Below are positions 26,004-33,910 of a DNA stretch of 64,000 nt, piece by piece. The notes beneath the pieces were generated by a model, which worked only from the letters and a program-made list of their open reading frames with translations, was not told the origin of the DNA and did no database searches. Source of the DNA: a virus; the IMG/VR virus record IMGVR_UViG_3300018080_000117, positions 1 to 64,000 of that record. One strand, 5' to 3'. Within the stretch, counting starts at the first letter, position 1, and every line of letters begins with the position of its first letter. Position numbers and translations under genes: made by a program.

Positions 26004-26481
26004 AACCAGTTCCTTGCGACGGTTCCAAAACAATGCGAGGATCAATCTTTACTAATTCTTTTTCCACCTGCACCAATGTCTTAAGATTTAGCTTACGCAC
26101 AGGGCGTGTCTGCGAATACCAAGTACTGATATCCTGCTTTCCGTACGCCTTATCCGCCCCCAACCAGTCACAAAGCATTTCCAGCCTGTACTTACTGGGC
26201 ATCTCCTGGATCTTAGTTTTTCCAGAGTCTTCCTGCAACACCCAATATTGCCAATGGTGCTTATTTCGGTGCTGGTGTTTGAGCCAAGCTGCTTCGAACG
26301 CTTTATTAGTTTTTTCTGTCCTGTCCCCGTAGAAATAATTTGCGTACGGAAAAAACTCGCTGGGCCGGAATTTGGAAATGTCGTGCATAAGCCCGCGCCA
26401 GATCAAACCGCGTTTGGCGCACTCGACAAACACAAACCATTTATGTCTTAGTACTGCCTTTGCGTATTTCACATATTTCAT
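25990..26481 (-). CDS. DUF5662 family protein (HD-like)
   Basis: From ATG 26481 the 163-residue product follows the DUF5662 pattern: a start MKYVKYAKAVLRHKWFVF, RGLIWRGLMHDISKFRPSEFFPYANYFYG, then AAWLKHQHRNKHHWQYW. The repeated His/Asp pairs (HD, HH) resemble metal-binding sites of HD-type hydrolases. The family is common in phages and uncharacterised. It overlaps the gene upstream by ATGA. Confidence 0.82.
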   Translation of the reverse strand: MKYVKYAKAVLRHKWFVFVECAKRGLIWRGLMHDISKFRPSEFFPYANYFYGDRTEKTNKAFEAAWLKHQHRNKHHWQYWVLQEDSGKTKIQEMPSKYRLEMLCDWLGADKAYGKQDISTWYSQTRPVRKLNLKTLVQVEKELVKIDPRIVLEPSQGTGCETS

Positions 26482-26654
26482 TCTGCTACCCCTACATTTG
26501 GCCAGGTGGTTTTTGCAAGATCGGGCAGTATCCAATCAGCCGGGTCTTCCACGTCCCGCCACGCACCACAAACCGAACACCATTCGATAGCACCGCCTGG
26601 ATACTCTTTTTGCGCGATCGTCTCGATCTTATCTTCCGGATGCTTGCATTTCAT
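26478..26654 (-). CDS. small zinc-ribbon-like protein
   Basis: ATG 26654 is preceded by GAGGG. The 58-residue product has a CKH pair near the start and CSVCGAWRD in the middle, arranged like a single small metal-binding ribbon. It is coupled to the DUF5662 gene by a four-base ATGA overlap. Function unknown. Confidence 0.66.
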   Translation of the reverse strand: MKCKHPEDKIETIAQKEYPGGAIEWCSVCGAWRDVEDPADWILPDLAKTTWPNVGVAE

Positions 26655-26734
26655 TTTGCCCTCGGTTTGGGATAAAATTCTAAGGTGGGTTGGCCTTTGC
26701 AACTAATTTACAAAACCCCTAACGCATTTTGGAA

Positions 26735-26763
26735 ATTGTACTGGGAGAACGCAGGAAAGTAAA
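26735..26763 (-). promoter_or_regulatory. candidate sigma70 promoter
   Basis: On the minus strand TTTACT (26763-26758) and TACAAT (26740-26735) are 17 bases apart, upstream of the zinc-ribbon/DUF5662 pair. Confidence 0.48.
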
Positions 26764-26774
26764 CAATAAAAAAC

Positions 26775-27242
26775 TTAACTTCTAGAGATGGCCTTCATAA
26801 GCCACATTGCGGATTCTTCGAGCTTCGTAATTGCCAAAGCCCGACTTCGGCTGTTTTCAACCTCGTCCTCGATGCAACTTAGCAAATCGCCATAAGCCGC
26901 TCTAAAGCCATCTGCCACCAGATGCTTAGCCTCATTCATCTCCACGTGATCAAACGGTCCTAGCGGCTCTGTGTCCGTCTCAGCGGTATTCTGAAAGTTG
27001 CCCTCGACCACGTTATCGTTTTCGTCGCTCATCTCTTCTTCCTCCTCTATTGGGACGACCACGTGAAAGTCGTGATCACCGCAATCACAAGGTTCTAAAA
27101 ACCCAGCTTGGCAATCGTCTTTTATCGAACCGCAAGGGGCCAAGTCTTGAGTCTCACAGGCACACCCGTCTTCTTCGTTGTACAACCCTCCATACCCGTA
27201 CTCGTCGAGGCACTCTTTGACGAAGTCTTTTACGGTAGGCAT
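26775..27242 (-). CDS. fusion of a Cys-rich small protein and an Acb2/Tad1-hairpin-like domain
   Basis: The 155-residue frame has two modules. Residues 1-70 are a Cys-rich protein (YGYGGLYNEEDGCACETQDL, then CGSIKDDC and CDCGDHDF), a type often found alone in phages. After a run of five Glu comes MSDEN (residue 71) and a second module ending NSRSRALAITKLEESAMWLMKAI, close to the SRE(x)ALTKLEEA(x)MWA pattern of the Acb2/Tad1 hairpin domain. Acb2 proteins bind cyclic nucleotides and block CBASS and, for relatives, Thoeris signalling. The internal ATG 27032 has AGGAGG eight bases upstream, so the second module is probably also made alone. The anti-defence role is inference from a short motif. 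Confidence 0.68.
   Translation of the reverse strand: MPTVKDFVKECLDEYGYGGLYNEEDGCACETQDLAPCGSIKDDCQAGFLEPCDCGDHDFHVVVPIEEEEEMSDENDNVVEGNFQNTAETDTEPLGPFDHVEMNEAKHLVADGFRAAYGDLLSCIEDEVENSRSRALAITKLEESAMWLMKAISRS
27030..27046 (-). promoter_or_regulatory. internal ribosome binding site and start before the Acb2-like module
   Basis: AGGAGG at 27046-27041, eight bases, then in-frame ATG 27032-27030. In the longer frame the site encodes Glu residues. Confidence 0.76.
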
Positions 27243-27354
27243 CCACGTCTCCTGGTTTCTTTCGTAGTCAAGCTACGCATCGAATCACCGAGTTAGGTCA
27301 ACCACGGTATAAAGCTCGCACACGTGCTGCACTCGGGTGGTGTAGTTCATTCCT

Positions 27355-29835
27355 CTAAAGGTCAACAGCGCGAATTCTAACTAAGTGCACGGTAAACGGG
27401 TTCATCGTCAAAGACAAGCTCATGCTTCCCGATCTTACCGTCTTGATTTCCTTTGTGGCGGGTTGTACAGCACCATAACTTTTTATGATCCGCACCCCCT
27501 CTAGCAAATCCCAAGACAATCCGGAAAAACTTACTCCAGAAGCGCCTAAGGAAATATCGGTGTTGTCAACGTCGTAGTACCAAACCGCGTACGTACCCTT
27601 AGCCAGTCCAGTCAAGTCTAAAGACGTGGTACGGGTTAGGATGTCAAAGTTTACGCTTAGAACCGAAATATCTCGTCCGGAAAGGCTAGAAGTAACAATC
27701 GTATCTAAATGCTCTGCCGTTGTCGCGCTTGCTACAACCGTCGGGTGCAAAAACGAATAGAACTGAAATACTTGGTGCAGCGGAGTAAACTCCGTCAACG
27801 TGTAATCGGTGAAGTTGTTGTCTGGACAAGTAACGTCGGCAGTAGAAGTAAAGTTAACCAAGGCATTCGTTGCAGAGGCAAATCCTGCAGCATTCCAAAA
27901 AAAGAACATATCAACGCCTTCGGCCAAAAGCTTATTCACTACTGTGGCAACGTAAGCGGCTTGCCATTGATCTCCGGGGTCGTTGTCAATGTCGTTGCTA
28001 GGACACGCCTCAAGTGCACCTGTTGTTCCTCGACCAAACTCCTCGATAACTACTTCGGCACTTGTGTACCCTGCGTCATCTAAGTAAGTTCGTGTGTTCT
28101 CGTACGTCCTAAACACTTCACGAGGATCACAACTGTAGCGGTGCACACTCATAAAATCCATTGGGCTATTTGCAGGAAGCTGTGAAAGAAAAGCAGGTAT
28201 CCACGTGGCTGAAGGAAACGCATCGTTGCAGGACAAATAGCACGGATCGCCATACCCACCTATCTTTGTGTCAGCTCGTACTTTAGGAGCGAGCGCTTCG
28301 GCAGACTCATTGTAGAAGGTGTAGAAGCTAGATGCGTCTGTAGGATCCCAAAAATACCCTAAGGGCTCGTTCGGCTCATTACCAATACTCCACCACTCGA
28401 TTTGGTGGAAGTGTCGAATCATGTAATTTAGTACGCTAGCCCATTGGGTATAGTTCGCAGGAGGAGAAATATTCCAACGGATATTAGTTGCCGCCGCAGC
28501 ATAAGCCGGGGAAAAGTCACCTTGGTCAGAAGCTAAGCACAATTCTGGAGTGGGCCCGCCTTGCCTACAATCAGAAGTAGGTTGTCGAGGAACTGTCTCT
28601 ACAGTCATGTACGCATCAACTTTCATCGTAAAAACAGTGTCCATAAAATCATCCAAACCTAACCCAGCGTCGTAGGTTTCCCCTGCCAAGGTATCGGTTG
28701 CAGCAATTAAGTTATTACCTGGACAGGTGTACATCGCCACGGGGTAGAGCCCTTGTGAAAAATCGATCGTCTCCAAAGCCCGGTCGTATTTTAGTCGGTC
28801 CATGGGAAATGTCATTCGGATCATCGGTCGCTGGCTTTGATGGGGGTTAGTCGCAGCAAACGCCGCTAAGCTAGCAAAGTCATCTCCCGAATAAAGATCT
28901 CCGGATCGTTTTACCCCCACCGAGCCTGGAGTAAAGATGTTCAAGCCGATCATAGGTACGTGGTTTAGGGTTTGCGCAACCGTAGAAGTATCGATTGCGA
29001 TTGTCGGGCTTTGCGTTTTGCAGTACCCGTCAGTGTCAGCGGAGTAGATGTTAGAAATTGCAGCAGCGCTTAGCGCGTCATTGTGGATCAAAACCTCGTC
29101 GACGTATCCAATAAAGTACCCAAAGCTACCGCCTCCAATACCACCAGTGTCGCCAAAAAAGTAACCGCCAACTATTCCTGGATGCAAGGTAACGCCATCT
29201 GCATTTGATCGAGTTCTCGTATCTACGCTGCTACCATTGACGTAAAGCTCGTATTCTGTATTAGCTCCCTGATCGTCTACCGTAACAGCGACATGGGTGT
29301 AGTTTGCGTCACTAATCGCAGCTTCATAAACAAGCATTGCAGGCATCCAGTTGCCTGCGTGTTCGTAAACAGAAATTCCATTAGTTCCAACCGAAACACC
29401 TACCGTAGCCTCGAACGGACCTACTAAACAATTTCCCGAGTACAGACAATCGCCCTGCGGGGGCCACAGAGCATAATTTTGTCCTTCCGTACCCGCAACA
29501 TCGGAGCTTCCTGGATCTCCGTATTCAATATCGATGTCGTGTGTCGTAGTGGGCTTGACCCACATTTCCAGCGTAAAACTTGTTCCGACCGCACTTACTT
29601 CGTCGCAATTGACGTACAGGCTCGTCGAGCCGGTAAAGTCAAAACCCTTGCCTACCTTAGCAGCGGGAAATGCGATCGAACCCGTGCCCTCAATTTTCCC
29701 GTCGTTAGCTCCTGCACTATCTAAGTAGGTGTCGTTTCCTGACCACCAATTAGTCGCAGTTGACGGAAGGGTTAGGCAAGCAGCAAAAACAACTCGGGAA
29801 ATTAGAAGTGCAGTGAAAAAGGCTAGAGTCTTCAT
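27355..29835 (-). CDS. exported glycoside hydrolase with LamG domain
   Basis: ATG 29835 follows GAGAGG. The 826-residue product starts with a signal peptide (MKTLAFFTALLISRVVFAAC; the Cys could also make it a lipoprotein), then a LamG-like domain to about residue 260, then a TIM-barrel hydrolase with the acid/base motif WWSIGNEPNEP and a likely nucleophile in VVIEEFGRG, as in clan GH-A enzymes such as GH39. A C-terminal beta domain follows. It would be secreted by the host Sec system and act on extracellular or wall polysaccharide. An exported enzyme among phage accessory genes is unusual. The exact GH family is not certain. Confidence 0.8.
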   Translation of the reverse strand: MKTLAFFTALLISRVVFAACLTLPSTATNWWSGNDTYLDSAGANDGKIEGTGSIAFPAAKVGKGFDFTGSTSLYVNCDEVSAVGTSFTLEMWVKPTTTHDIDIEYGDPGSSDVAGTEGQNYALWPPQGDCLYSGNCLVGPFEATVGVSVGTNGISVYEHAGNWMPAMLVYEAAISDANYTHVAVTVDDQGANTEYELYVNGSSVDTRTRSNADGVTLHPGIVGGYFFGDTGGIGGGSFGYFIGYVDEVLIHNDALSAAAISNIYSADTDGYCKTQSPTIAIDTSTVAQTLNHVPMIGLNIFTPGSVGVKRSGDLYSGDDFASLAAFAATNPHQSQRPMIRMTFPMDRLKYDRALETIDFSQGLYPVAMYTCPGNNLIAATDTLAGETYDAGLGLDDFMDTVFTMKVDAYMTVETVPRQPTSDCRQGGPTPELCLASDQGDFSPAYAAAATNIRWNISPPANYTQWASVLNYMIRHFHQIEWWSIGNEPNEPLGYFWDPTDASSFYTFYNESAEALAPKVRADTKIGGYGDPCYLSCNDAFPSATWIPAFLSQLPANSPMDFMSVHRYSCDPREVFRTYENTRTYLDDAGYTSAEVVIEEFGRGTTGALEACPSNDIDNDPGDQWQAAYVATVVNKLLAEGVDMFFFWNAAGFASATNALVNFTSTADVTCPDNNFTDYTLTEFTPLHQVFQFYSFLHPTVVASATTAEHLDTIVTSSLSGRDISVLSVNFDILTRTTSLDLTGLAKGTYAVWYYDVDNTDISLGASGVSFSGLSWDLLEGVRIIKSYGAVQPATKEIKTVRSGSMSLSLTMNPFTVHLVRIRAVDL

Positions 29836-29931
29836 GCATCCCTCTCTTTTGTTTTTCTGAGAGGGTACCACAAAGATCGATTAACTTATTTCTGGCTTTC
29901 TTTCAACACGTACGTAATTTTTTTCAATTCT

Positions 29932-30105
29932 TCAAGGTCCTAGATCCTCGTGGGAAGATACGTTTAACTTAGAATCCAGTTTTTTGTATGGGAACTGGTA
30001 AAGTTTGAAGAATTTGTTTAGGTACGTACCCTTACTTGTAGCTTCCAAAAAGTCTTGGTAAACTTCCTCTGGAACATCGCTGTATTCATAACAGTAACTC
30101 GTCAA
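29932..30105 (-). pseudogene. KTSC-domain fragment
   Basis: A frame of 57 codons contains YEYSDVPEEVYQDFLEATSKG followed by TYLNKFFK, the C-terminal pattern of the KTSC domain; the N-terminal strands are absent and no good start exists (a TTG at 30105 lies directly against an AGGAG). Upstream, an ATG at 30139 (ATGA overlap) opens a 17-codon frame MTDYSKMTDQEFDELLL in a different phase. It may be a truncated gene or a small KTSC variant. The remaining 29836-30135 region holds nothing else that is clear. Confidence 0.55.
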
Positions 30106-30135
30106 ACTCCTGATCTGTCATCTTTGAATAATCCG

Positions 30136-30717
30136 TCATTTCAAACCCTCTCTTTTCTCTAATTCACACCACCAAATTGGTTTCGATCTTCCTTTTTCCC
30201 ATCGGGCAAAATGTTTCTTCTCACTCCAATAATAACATCGATAAGCATAAACCGGATTGATGTTTCGATATTGATCCGGCATCGCCTGTGCCGGTACACT
30301 AAATATATCCGAATCCACCATCCCATCGGGAATCACAACCAAGTAGCCTTGCAACACTCTTCGGCAAGCATGAGGTTTCCCGTAACGAAAATAAAATTCA
30401 TCTGCCAAAGCCATCGCGTATTTGTACAACCACAAATAATTCTGCCGACACTTGCGCGCCCACAGACTACATGGATGATTGTAGTGCGTGCGTCGATAGG
30501 GCACGTTCTCTTGCGGATGGCAATTGCAAAGCAACTGAGTTGCTTCGATCAGCATTTTGTTAACGTGCTTATCGCAAAGCATTTGAGCAGCGGCAACTGG
30601 GGCTGCGTCGAGAAAAAAAATATTCACGATCCGTCCCCTTTGAAGCGACCTGCTTTGTATCACACCCCCATCCAACACGTAGCGCCAACAATCCGCCTGC
30701 GTTTTTAGATTTGTCAT
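30136..30717 (-). CDS. conserved phage protein with CDKHV motif, with 30-residue leader module
   Basis: The body, from GTG 30627, reads MNIFFLDAAPVAAAQMLCDKHV, then THYNHPCSLWARKCRQNYLW and a TRYGK-like YFRYGKPHACRRVL segment. This pattern (DxxPxxAA, CDKHVxKM, NHPCxxWAR) is a recurrent uncharacterised phage/virus family. Upstream and in frame, ATG 30717 encodes 30 extra residues (TLKTQADCWRYVLDGGVIQS style), which look like a separate short peptide. The GTG has AAGGGG seven bases upstream and is the natural start of the family. Confidence 0.68.
   Translation of the reverse strand: MTNLKTQADCWRYVLDGGVIQSRSLQRGRIVNIFFLDAAPVAAAQMLCDKHVNKMLIEATQLLCNCHPQENVPYRRTHYNHPCSLWARKCRQNYLWLYKYAMALADEFYFRYGKPHACRRVLQGYLVVIPDGMVDSDIFSVPAQAMPDQYRNINPVYAYRCYYWSEKKHFARWEKGRSKPIWWCELEKREGLK
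30625..30640 (-). promoter_or_regulatory. internal ribosome binding site and GTG start of the CDKHV protein
   Basis: AAGGGG (30640-30635), seven bases, GTG (30627-30625), in frame with the longer ORF and without an intervening stop. Confidence 0.6.
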
Positions 30718-30718
30718 T

Positions 30719-31384
30719 CTAGGAGTCTTCTTTTAACAAGTCTTCTGCCGCACGACTGCCTAGCTTCGTAACCGTGTACCGATAAGCCTCGTCAAACTCA
30801 ACAAGAAACTTAGTTTTTAGCCTTCCTAAAAGATGCCTGGCCCATTCTCTACACCGAATAGATGCGTTCGGTCCCACCGGATTATGACCAGTGACGGTAC
30901 TGTACAAATTCTTTCCTAACTCAGCGGCAGTAACAGGGCTTTGCAAGTCGTAGAGATAGGTCAACACTTTTGCTTCCGAAGGGCCTATGTAAAACCCCAC
31001 CGAAGGCAGCCAGATACGGTTAGAAACCTTTACGGCTCTTGGTTTTCGATGGCGTTTGATGCTTTGCGCAACCCTACGCAAAGCCTTCTTCAGAGCCTCG
31101 TACTTTCGATCTGCGGGCCGCTCTGTAATTTTAGGGGTGGTGGGTAGTAACCTTATGGGAGGAGGAGCCTGGCACCCCTCAGGAACAAGATAGTGACCTA
31201 AGGTATTTTCGTACCTACCTCCTTTGAGCCACCAGACGGACCCATCTGCTAAAGTAAGCTTCGACCCATCGTTGTGGGCAATCATCGCCTTACTTTTTAG
31301 AGTTTGGTGCTTACGTGTCCGGATCTCGACAAACGCCTTGTCCTCATAACCTTTTGGCCTGTCGGCGGAATTGCTATTGCTCAT
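30719..31384 (-). CDS. unknown protein with C-terminal winged-helix-like region
   Basis: ATG 31384 overlaps the end of the upstream gene by 11 bases. The 221-residue product has a small beta domain (SKLTLADGSVWWLKGGRYENT), a basic linker and a C-terminal helix-turn-helix pattern (IGPSEAKVLTYLYDLQSPVTAAELGKNL ... RKHLLGRLKTKFLVEF-like) seen in winged-helix proteins. It may bind DNA; no family assigned. The bases of the upstream stop are inside its start region. Confidence 0.6.
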   Translation of the reverse strand: MSNSNSADRPKGYEDKAFVEIRTRKHQTLKSKAMIAHNDGSKLTLADGSVWWLKGGRYENTLGHYLVPEGCQAPPPIRLLPTTPKITERPADRKYEALKKALRRVAQSIKRHRKPRAVKVSNRIWLPSVGFYIGPSEAKVLTYLYDLQSPVTAAELGKNLYSTVTGHNPVGPNASIRCREWARHLLGRLKTKFLVEFDEAYRYTVTKLGSRAAEDLLKEDS

Positions 31385-31664
31385 TGGTCTTCTCTTCTGC
31401 AATTCGGCACAAGGCGTAGCCTGCGATGTCTTTCCAAGGGTCCTCGCCAAACGCTTGTTTGTGGTGGGAGATCCTAGATATTTTTTCTAGGACACGAGCG
31501 ATCATTACAAAGTCTAAGTACTGGTTTGGTTCCACTTTTTCGGCGTACAGATCTCTTAAGATCTTGTTCACAAAACCGTATGCGCTACCGTAGGACTCAT
31601 TTTTTTGGCTGATAAACTTGCCTATTTGTTCTGCAACCTCGACAATAGCCTTAGAGCGATTCAT
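31374..31664 (-). CDS. Nmad1/DUF1599-like small protein
   Basis: The 96-residue product shows FISQKNESYGSAYG near the start and ARVLEKISRI...FGEDPWKDIAGYALC near the end, the pattern of the nucleotide-modification-associated domain 1 (DUF1599). Such proteins are widespread in phages; a role linked to modified nucleotides or nucleotide pools is proposed for the family. ATG 31664 was preferred because GAGG is nine bases upstream; ATG 31670 is only three bases from it. Confidence 0.72.
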   Translation of the reverse strand: MNRSKAIVEVAEQIGKFISQKNESYGSAYGFVNKILRDLYAEKVEPNQYLDFVMIARVLEKISRISHHKQAFGEDPWKDIAGYALCRIAEEKTNEQ

Positions 31665-31893
31665 GATCATTTTCCTCAACACGCCGTTCAACGTAGACAC
31701 CTTCTTCGAGTTTCATTTGGGTAACAACCTTGCCGTTGACGCAAAGGTACACGACTTCTCCCTTATCTAACGCCTCCTGGGCTTTTTCGTAGAGCTTCTG
31801 GTCAAGGCACCGAACATTGGCCTCCTTGTCTCTTTCCAGGAGCAGACCGTTTGACCAATCGATAAAATTTCTTCTATTTAGTTTGTAGGGCAT
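31651..31893 (-). CDS. unknown small protein
   Basis: The 80-residue product starts at ATG 31893 (MPYKLNRRNFIDW), is helical with a short strand pair (VVYLCVNGKVVTQM), and overlaps the next start by 14 bases. No family recognised. Confidence 0.6.
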   Translation of the reverse strand: MPYKLNRRNFIDWSNGLLLERDKEANVRCLDQKLYEKAQEALDKGEVVYLCVNGKVVTQMKLEEGVYVERRVEENDHESL

Positions 31894-31951
31894 TGCTTGT
31901 CCTCATAATCTAAATAATTTTACCGGGTTTCGGTTTAGGAGTGGGGGTAGA

Positions 31952-32236
31952 CTAGCCAATGGCTTTTAGGACTTGGATCAGATCCTCGATTCGGCTGAAT
32001 TCGACACGATGGCCTGCCGGTGTGTGAAGAACTAAGGGGCCTTTTGATTTTGTCAACGGGACAGGTTCAGCGTTTTCCTGCTGCTGCTTTTCCCACGTCC
32101 TCAATGTGATGTAGGGCAGACCTAACTTTGCCGCTGCCTGCTGCGCTGCTACACCGTCTGCCTTGAGTTTTCGGTAGCGTTTTACGAGTTCCGCTTTTTG
32201 TTCTGGTGTTTTGTTGTTTCTTTTTTTCACTTTCAT
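31952..32236 (-). CDS. helix-turn-helix DNA-binding protein
   Basis: The 94-residue product starts with a Lys-rich tail and an HTH (ELVKRYRKLKADGVAAQQAA, then KLGLPYITLRTWEK), as in transposase-type or small regulator HTHs. Its C-terminus (VLHTPAGHRVEFSRIEDLIQVL) resembles the end of IS66 TnpA-type proteins. There is no other transposase part nearby, so a regulator or domesticated protein is likely. Confidence 0.66.
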   Translation of the reverse strand: MKVKKRNNKTPEQKAELVKRYRKLKADGVAAQQAAAKLGLPYITLRTWEKQQQENAEPVPLTKSKGPLVLHTPAGHRVEFSRIEDLIQVLKAIG

Positions 32237-32247
32237 AAGGGTACCTC

Positions 32248-32433
32248 CTAACGTTTTACCACGTCCAACAAACGAGAAAACCGATAAACAACATCTAATA
32301 TTTCTTTTGCAGATTCATCCCCATTCTTTGCTTGTTTTTCTACTTGCTCTAAAAAAGCGCGAAGTTGAACAAAGCAGTCACCCCCATCGGCACCAGAAAA
32401 AACATCAGTAATTTTTTGCAGAGAAGTTTTCAT
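32248..32433 (-). CDS. unknown small helical protein
   Basis: Sixty-one residues, ATG 32433, helical with FVQLRAFLEQVEKQAKNGDE and VVYRFSRLLDVVKR. It is in line with the neighbouring small genes. Function unknown. Confidence 0.55.
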   Translation of the reverse strand: MKTSLQKITDVFSGADGGDCFVQLRAFLEQVEKQAKNGDESAKEILDVVYRFSRLLDVVKR

Positions 32434-32531
32434 TAGGCTTACCTCCTACCTATGATCGTAGTAAATCGCATCGATTCAAAACAGCAAAGTCAACATCCAA
32501 CCATCTGGCTTGGCAACAGGTTCGAAGCGAA

Positions 32532-33605
32532 TCATCCCTCGCCCCCGTCAGCCGCTTCATGCTTGACGACCCATCGTGGCCAGAACGAATCGTGGCCAGC
32601 CAAAGTTCGAATGAGTTCTCGCAATGTAACGCTGTTGTCCTGCAAATCGAGCAGGAACACCCCGTCACGTTCCTCTTCGAAGATCAGCTCAATTGAGGCA
32701 AGAACCAGCGGCGAGTGTGTAGCGGTAATAAGTTGCGTCTTGGCGTTGTGCTCTCCAGTCAGGGCTTCCATCACTTCGAGCAAGGCCGGGACTACGCGTC
32801 GCTGCCATTCTGGATGCAGATGGGCTTCTACCTCGTCGATGAGGAAGATAATCTCTGAGACAGGTGTCTCGCCACGAAGCTTGCACGCCTCCAAATGCTC
32901 TTGCCAAGTCCAGACCAAAAGATAGGCCAGGGCCACTACTCGGCGCATACCAGCCGAGGCGTGGATGAGGGCGACGTCCTCGCCATAGGGCATCTTCAGG
33001 GTTGGGTACCTTTTCGGATCATCCAGAGAAACCTTGCGAAGATCCCCGGGGATGAGCTGTGATGGTGAGAGCGACTTCAGAACGCTCTTGAGCTGTTGAA
33101 AAGCCTCTCCGTCTTCTCTTTGCCAAGATGCCCAATCACGAATGAGGCCTTCGCAGAGGTCGTTGCCTTCCCAGACCTGGTCGGAAGTGAAAAGATAGGA
33201 CTTAGGACGATCTGAATCATCTTTTTTCCAATAGTTGCGAGCGGGATCCCAGACCGAGAACCCGCCGTCGACCTGGGCGTAGATCACCATACTCGGAATA
33301 GGCGGGCGGCCTCGCTTGACGCTCCACTCTTCGCTTTCACGATCAAACGTGCTTGTGTAGTCGTACGTCCCACCGGCCTTCGCTTTGTAACGATAACTAA
33401 TGCTCGGTCTTGCAAGTGGAGGATGAGGCACCATGGGAAGGCGCGCCCAGGTGCAAGTGAGCGCCCACCATGCGACATCAAGAAGAAAAGTCTTGCCGAG
33501 CCCATTGTCCCCAGCGAGAAAGTTCAAACGCTCTTTGAAGTCGATCTTGAGCGATGGCGCTGGGCCGACGTTTTGAAACTTCAGTGATTCAAGCTGTTTG
33601 CTCAT
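32532..33605 (-). CDS. AAA15/OLD-like ATPase
   Basis: ATG 33605 overlaps the previous stop as ATGA. The 357-residue product has Walker A FLAGDNGLGKTF near residue 38, a signature region in the middle, Walker B EIIFLIDEVEAHLHPEWQ and the H-loop TATHSPLVL, the features of ABC-type ATPases of the AAA15/OLD group used in many defence systems (RloC, Gabija and retron effectors). No nuclease domain follows, so partners may be absent. The gene and its flanks are G+C-richer than the surrounding DNA, suggesting recent transfer. Whether it protects against other phages is unknown. Confidence 0.78.
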   Translation of the reverse strand: MSKQLESLKFQNVGPAPSLKIDFKERLNFLAGDNGLGKTFLLDVAWWALTCTWARLPMVPHPPLARPSISYRYKAKAGGTYDYTSTFDRESEEWSVKRGRPPIPSMVIYAQVDGGFSVWDPARNYWKKDDSDRPKSYLFTSDQVWEGNDLCEGLIRDWASWQREDGEAFQQLKSVLKSLSPSQLIPGDLRKVSLDDPKRYPTLKMPYGEDVALIHASAGMRRVVALAYLLVWTWQEHLEACKLRGETPVSEIIFLIDEVEAHLHPEWQRRVVPALLEVMEALTGEHNAKTQLITATHSPLVLASIELIFEEERDGVFLLDLQDNSVTLRELIRTLAGHDSFWPRWVVKHEAADGGEG

Positions 33606-33910
33606 TCCTTGCCCTCCACAATGCGCTGTGCGTCGCCCCATTCTTTGCCATATTTCCAATCCAAATCTTGGCAGCAATCCCGCAAATCTCTGATCAGCCA
33701 AATGGCCACAGCCAGGCGGGCCCTGAGGTCGTCATCTTCACCAAAACAACGACCGCACATGATGTTGGCCGCAGGCTCCCTGCCGCAACGGTGGCATCTA
33801 GCAAATACCTTTTTGTCAACGTCAACACAATGGTTCATGCCGTACAGCCTCTCGCAGATTTGCCTCACGCAAATCAGTCCAACACAGATCAGCCTCTCGC
33901 AGATGATCAT
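33602..33910 (-). CDS. zinc-finger protein with out-of-frame pentapeptide DNA at its start
   Basis: From ATG 33910 (ATGA overlap with the previous stop) the product is 102 residues: MIICERLICVGLICVRQICERLYG, then MNHCVDVDKK and a zinc finger CHRCGREPAANIMCGRC. The first ~22 residues come from pentapeptide-type DNA read one base out of phase. A shorter start at ATG 33838 gives 78 residues and may be the true one. It precedes the ATPase gene. Confidence 0.6.
   Translation of the reverse strand: MIICERLICVGLICVRQICERLYGMNHCVDVDKKVFARCHRCGREPAANIMCGRCFGEDDDLRARLAVAIWLIRDLRDCCQDLDWKYGKEWGDAQRIVEGKE

Noticed and set aside
27285-27350. 21-codon minus ORF
   Set aside because: Its purine-rich site touches the ATG with no spacer; too short to support.
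29836-29931. Gene in the gap upstream of the exported hydrolase
   Set aside because: No ribosome site or frame longer than a few codons; only the KTSC fragment further right is supported.
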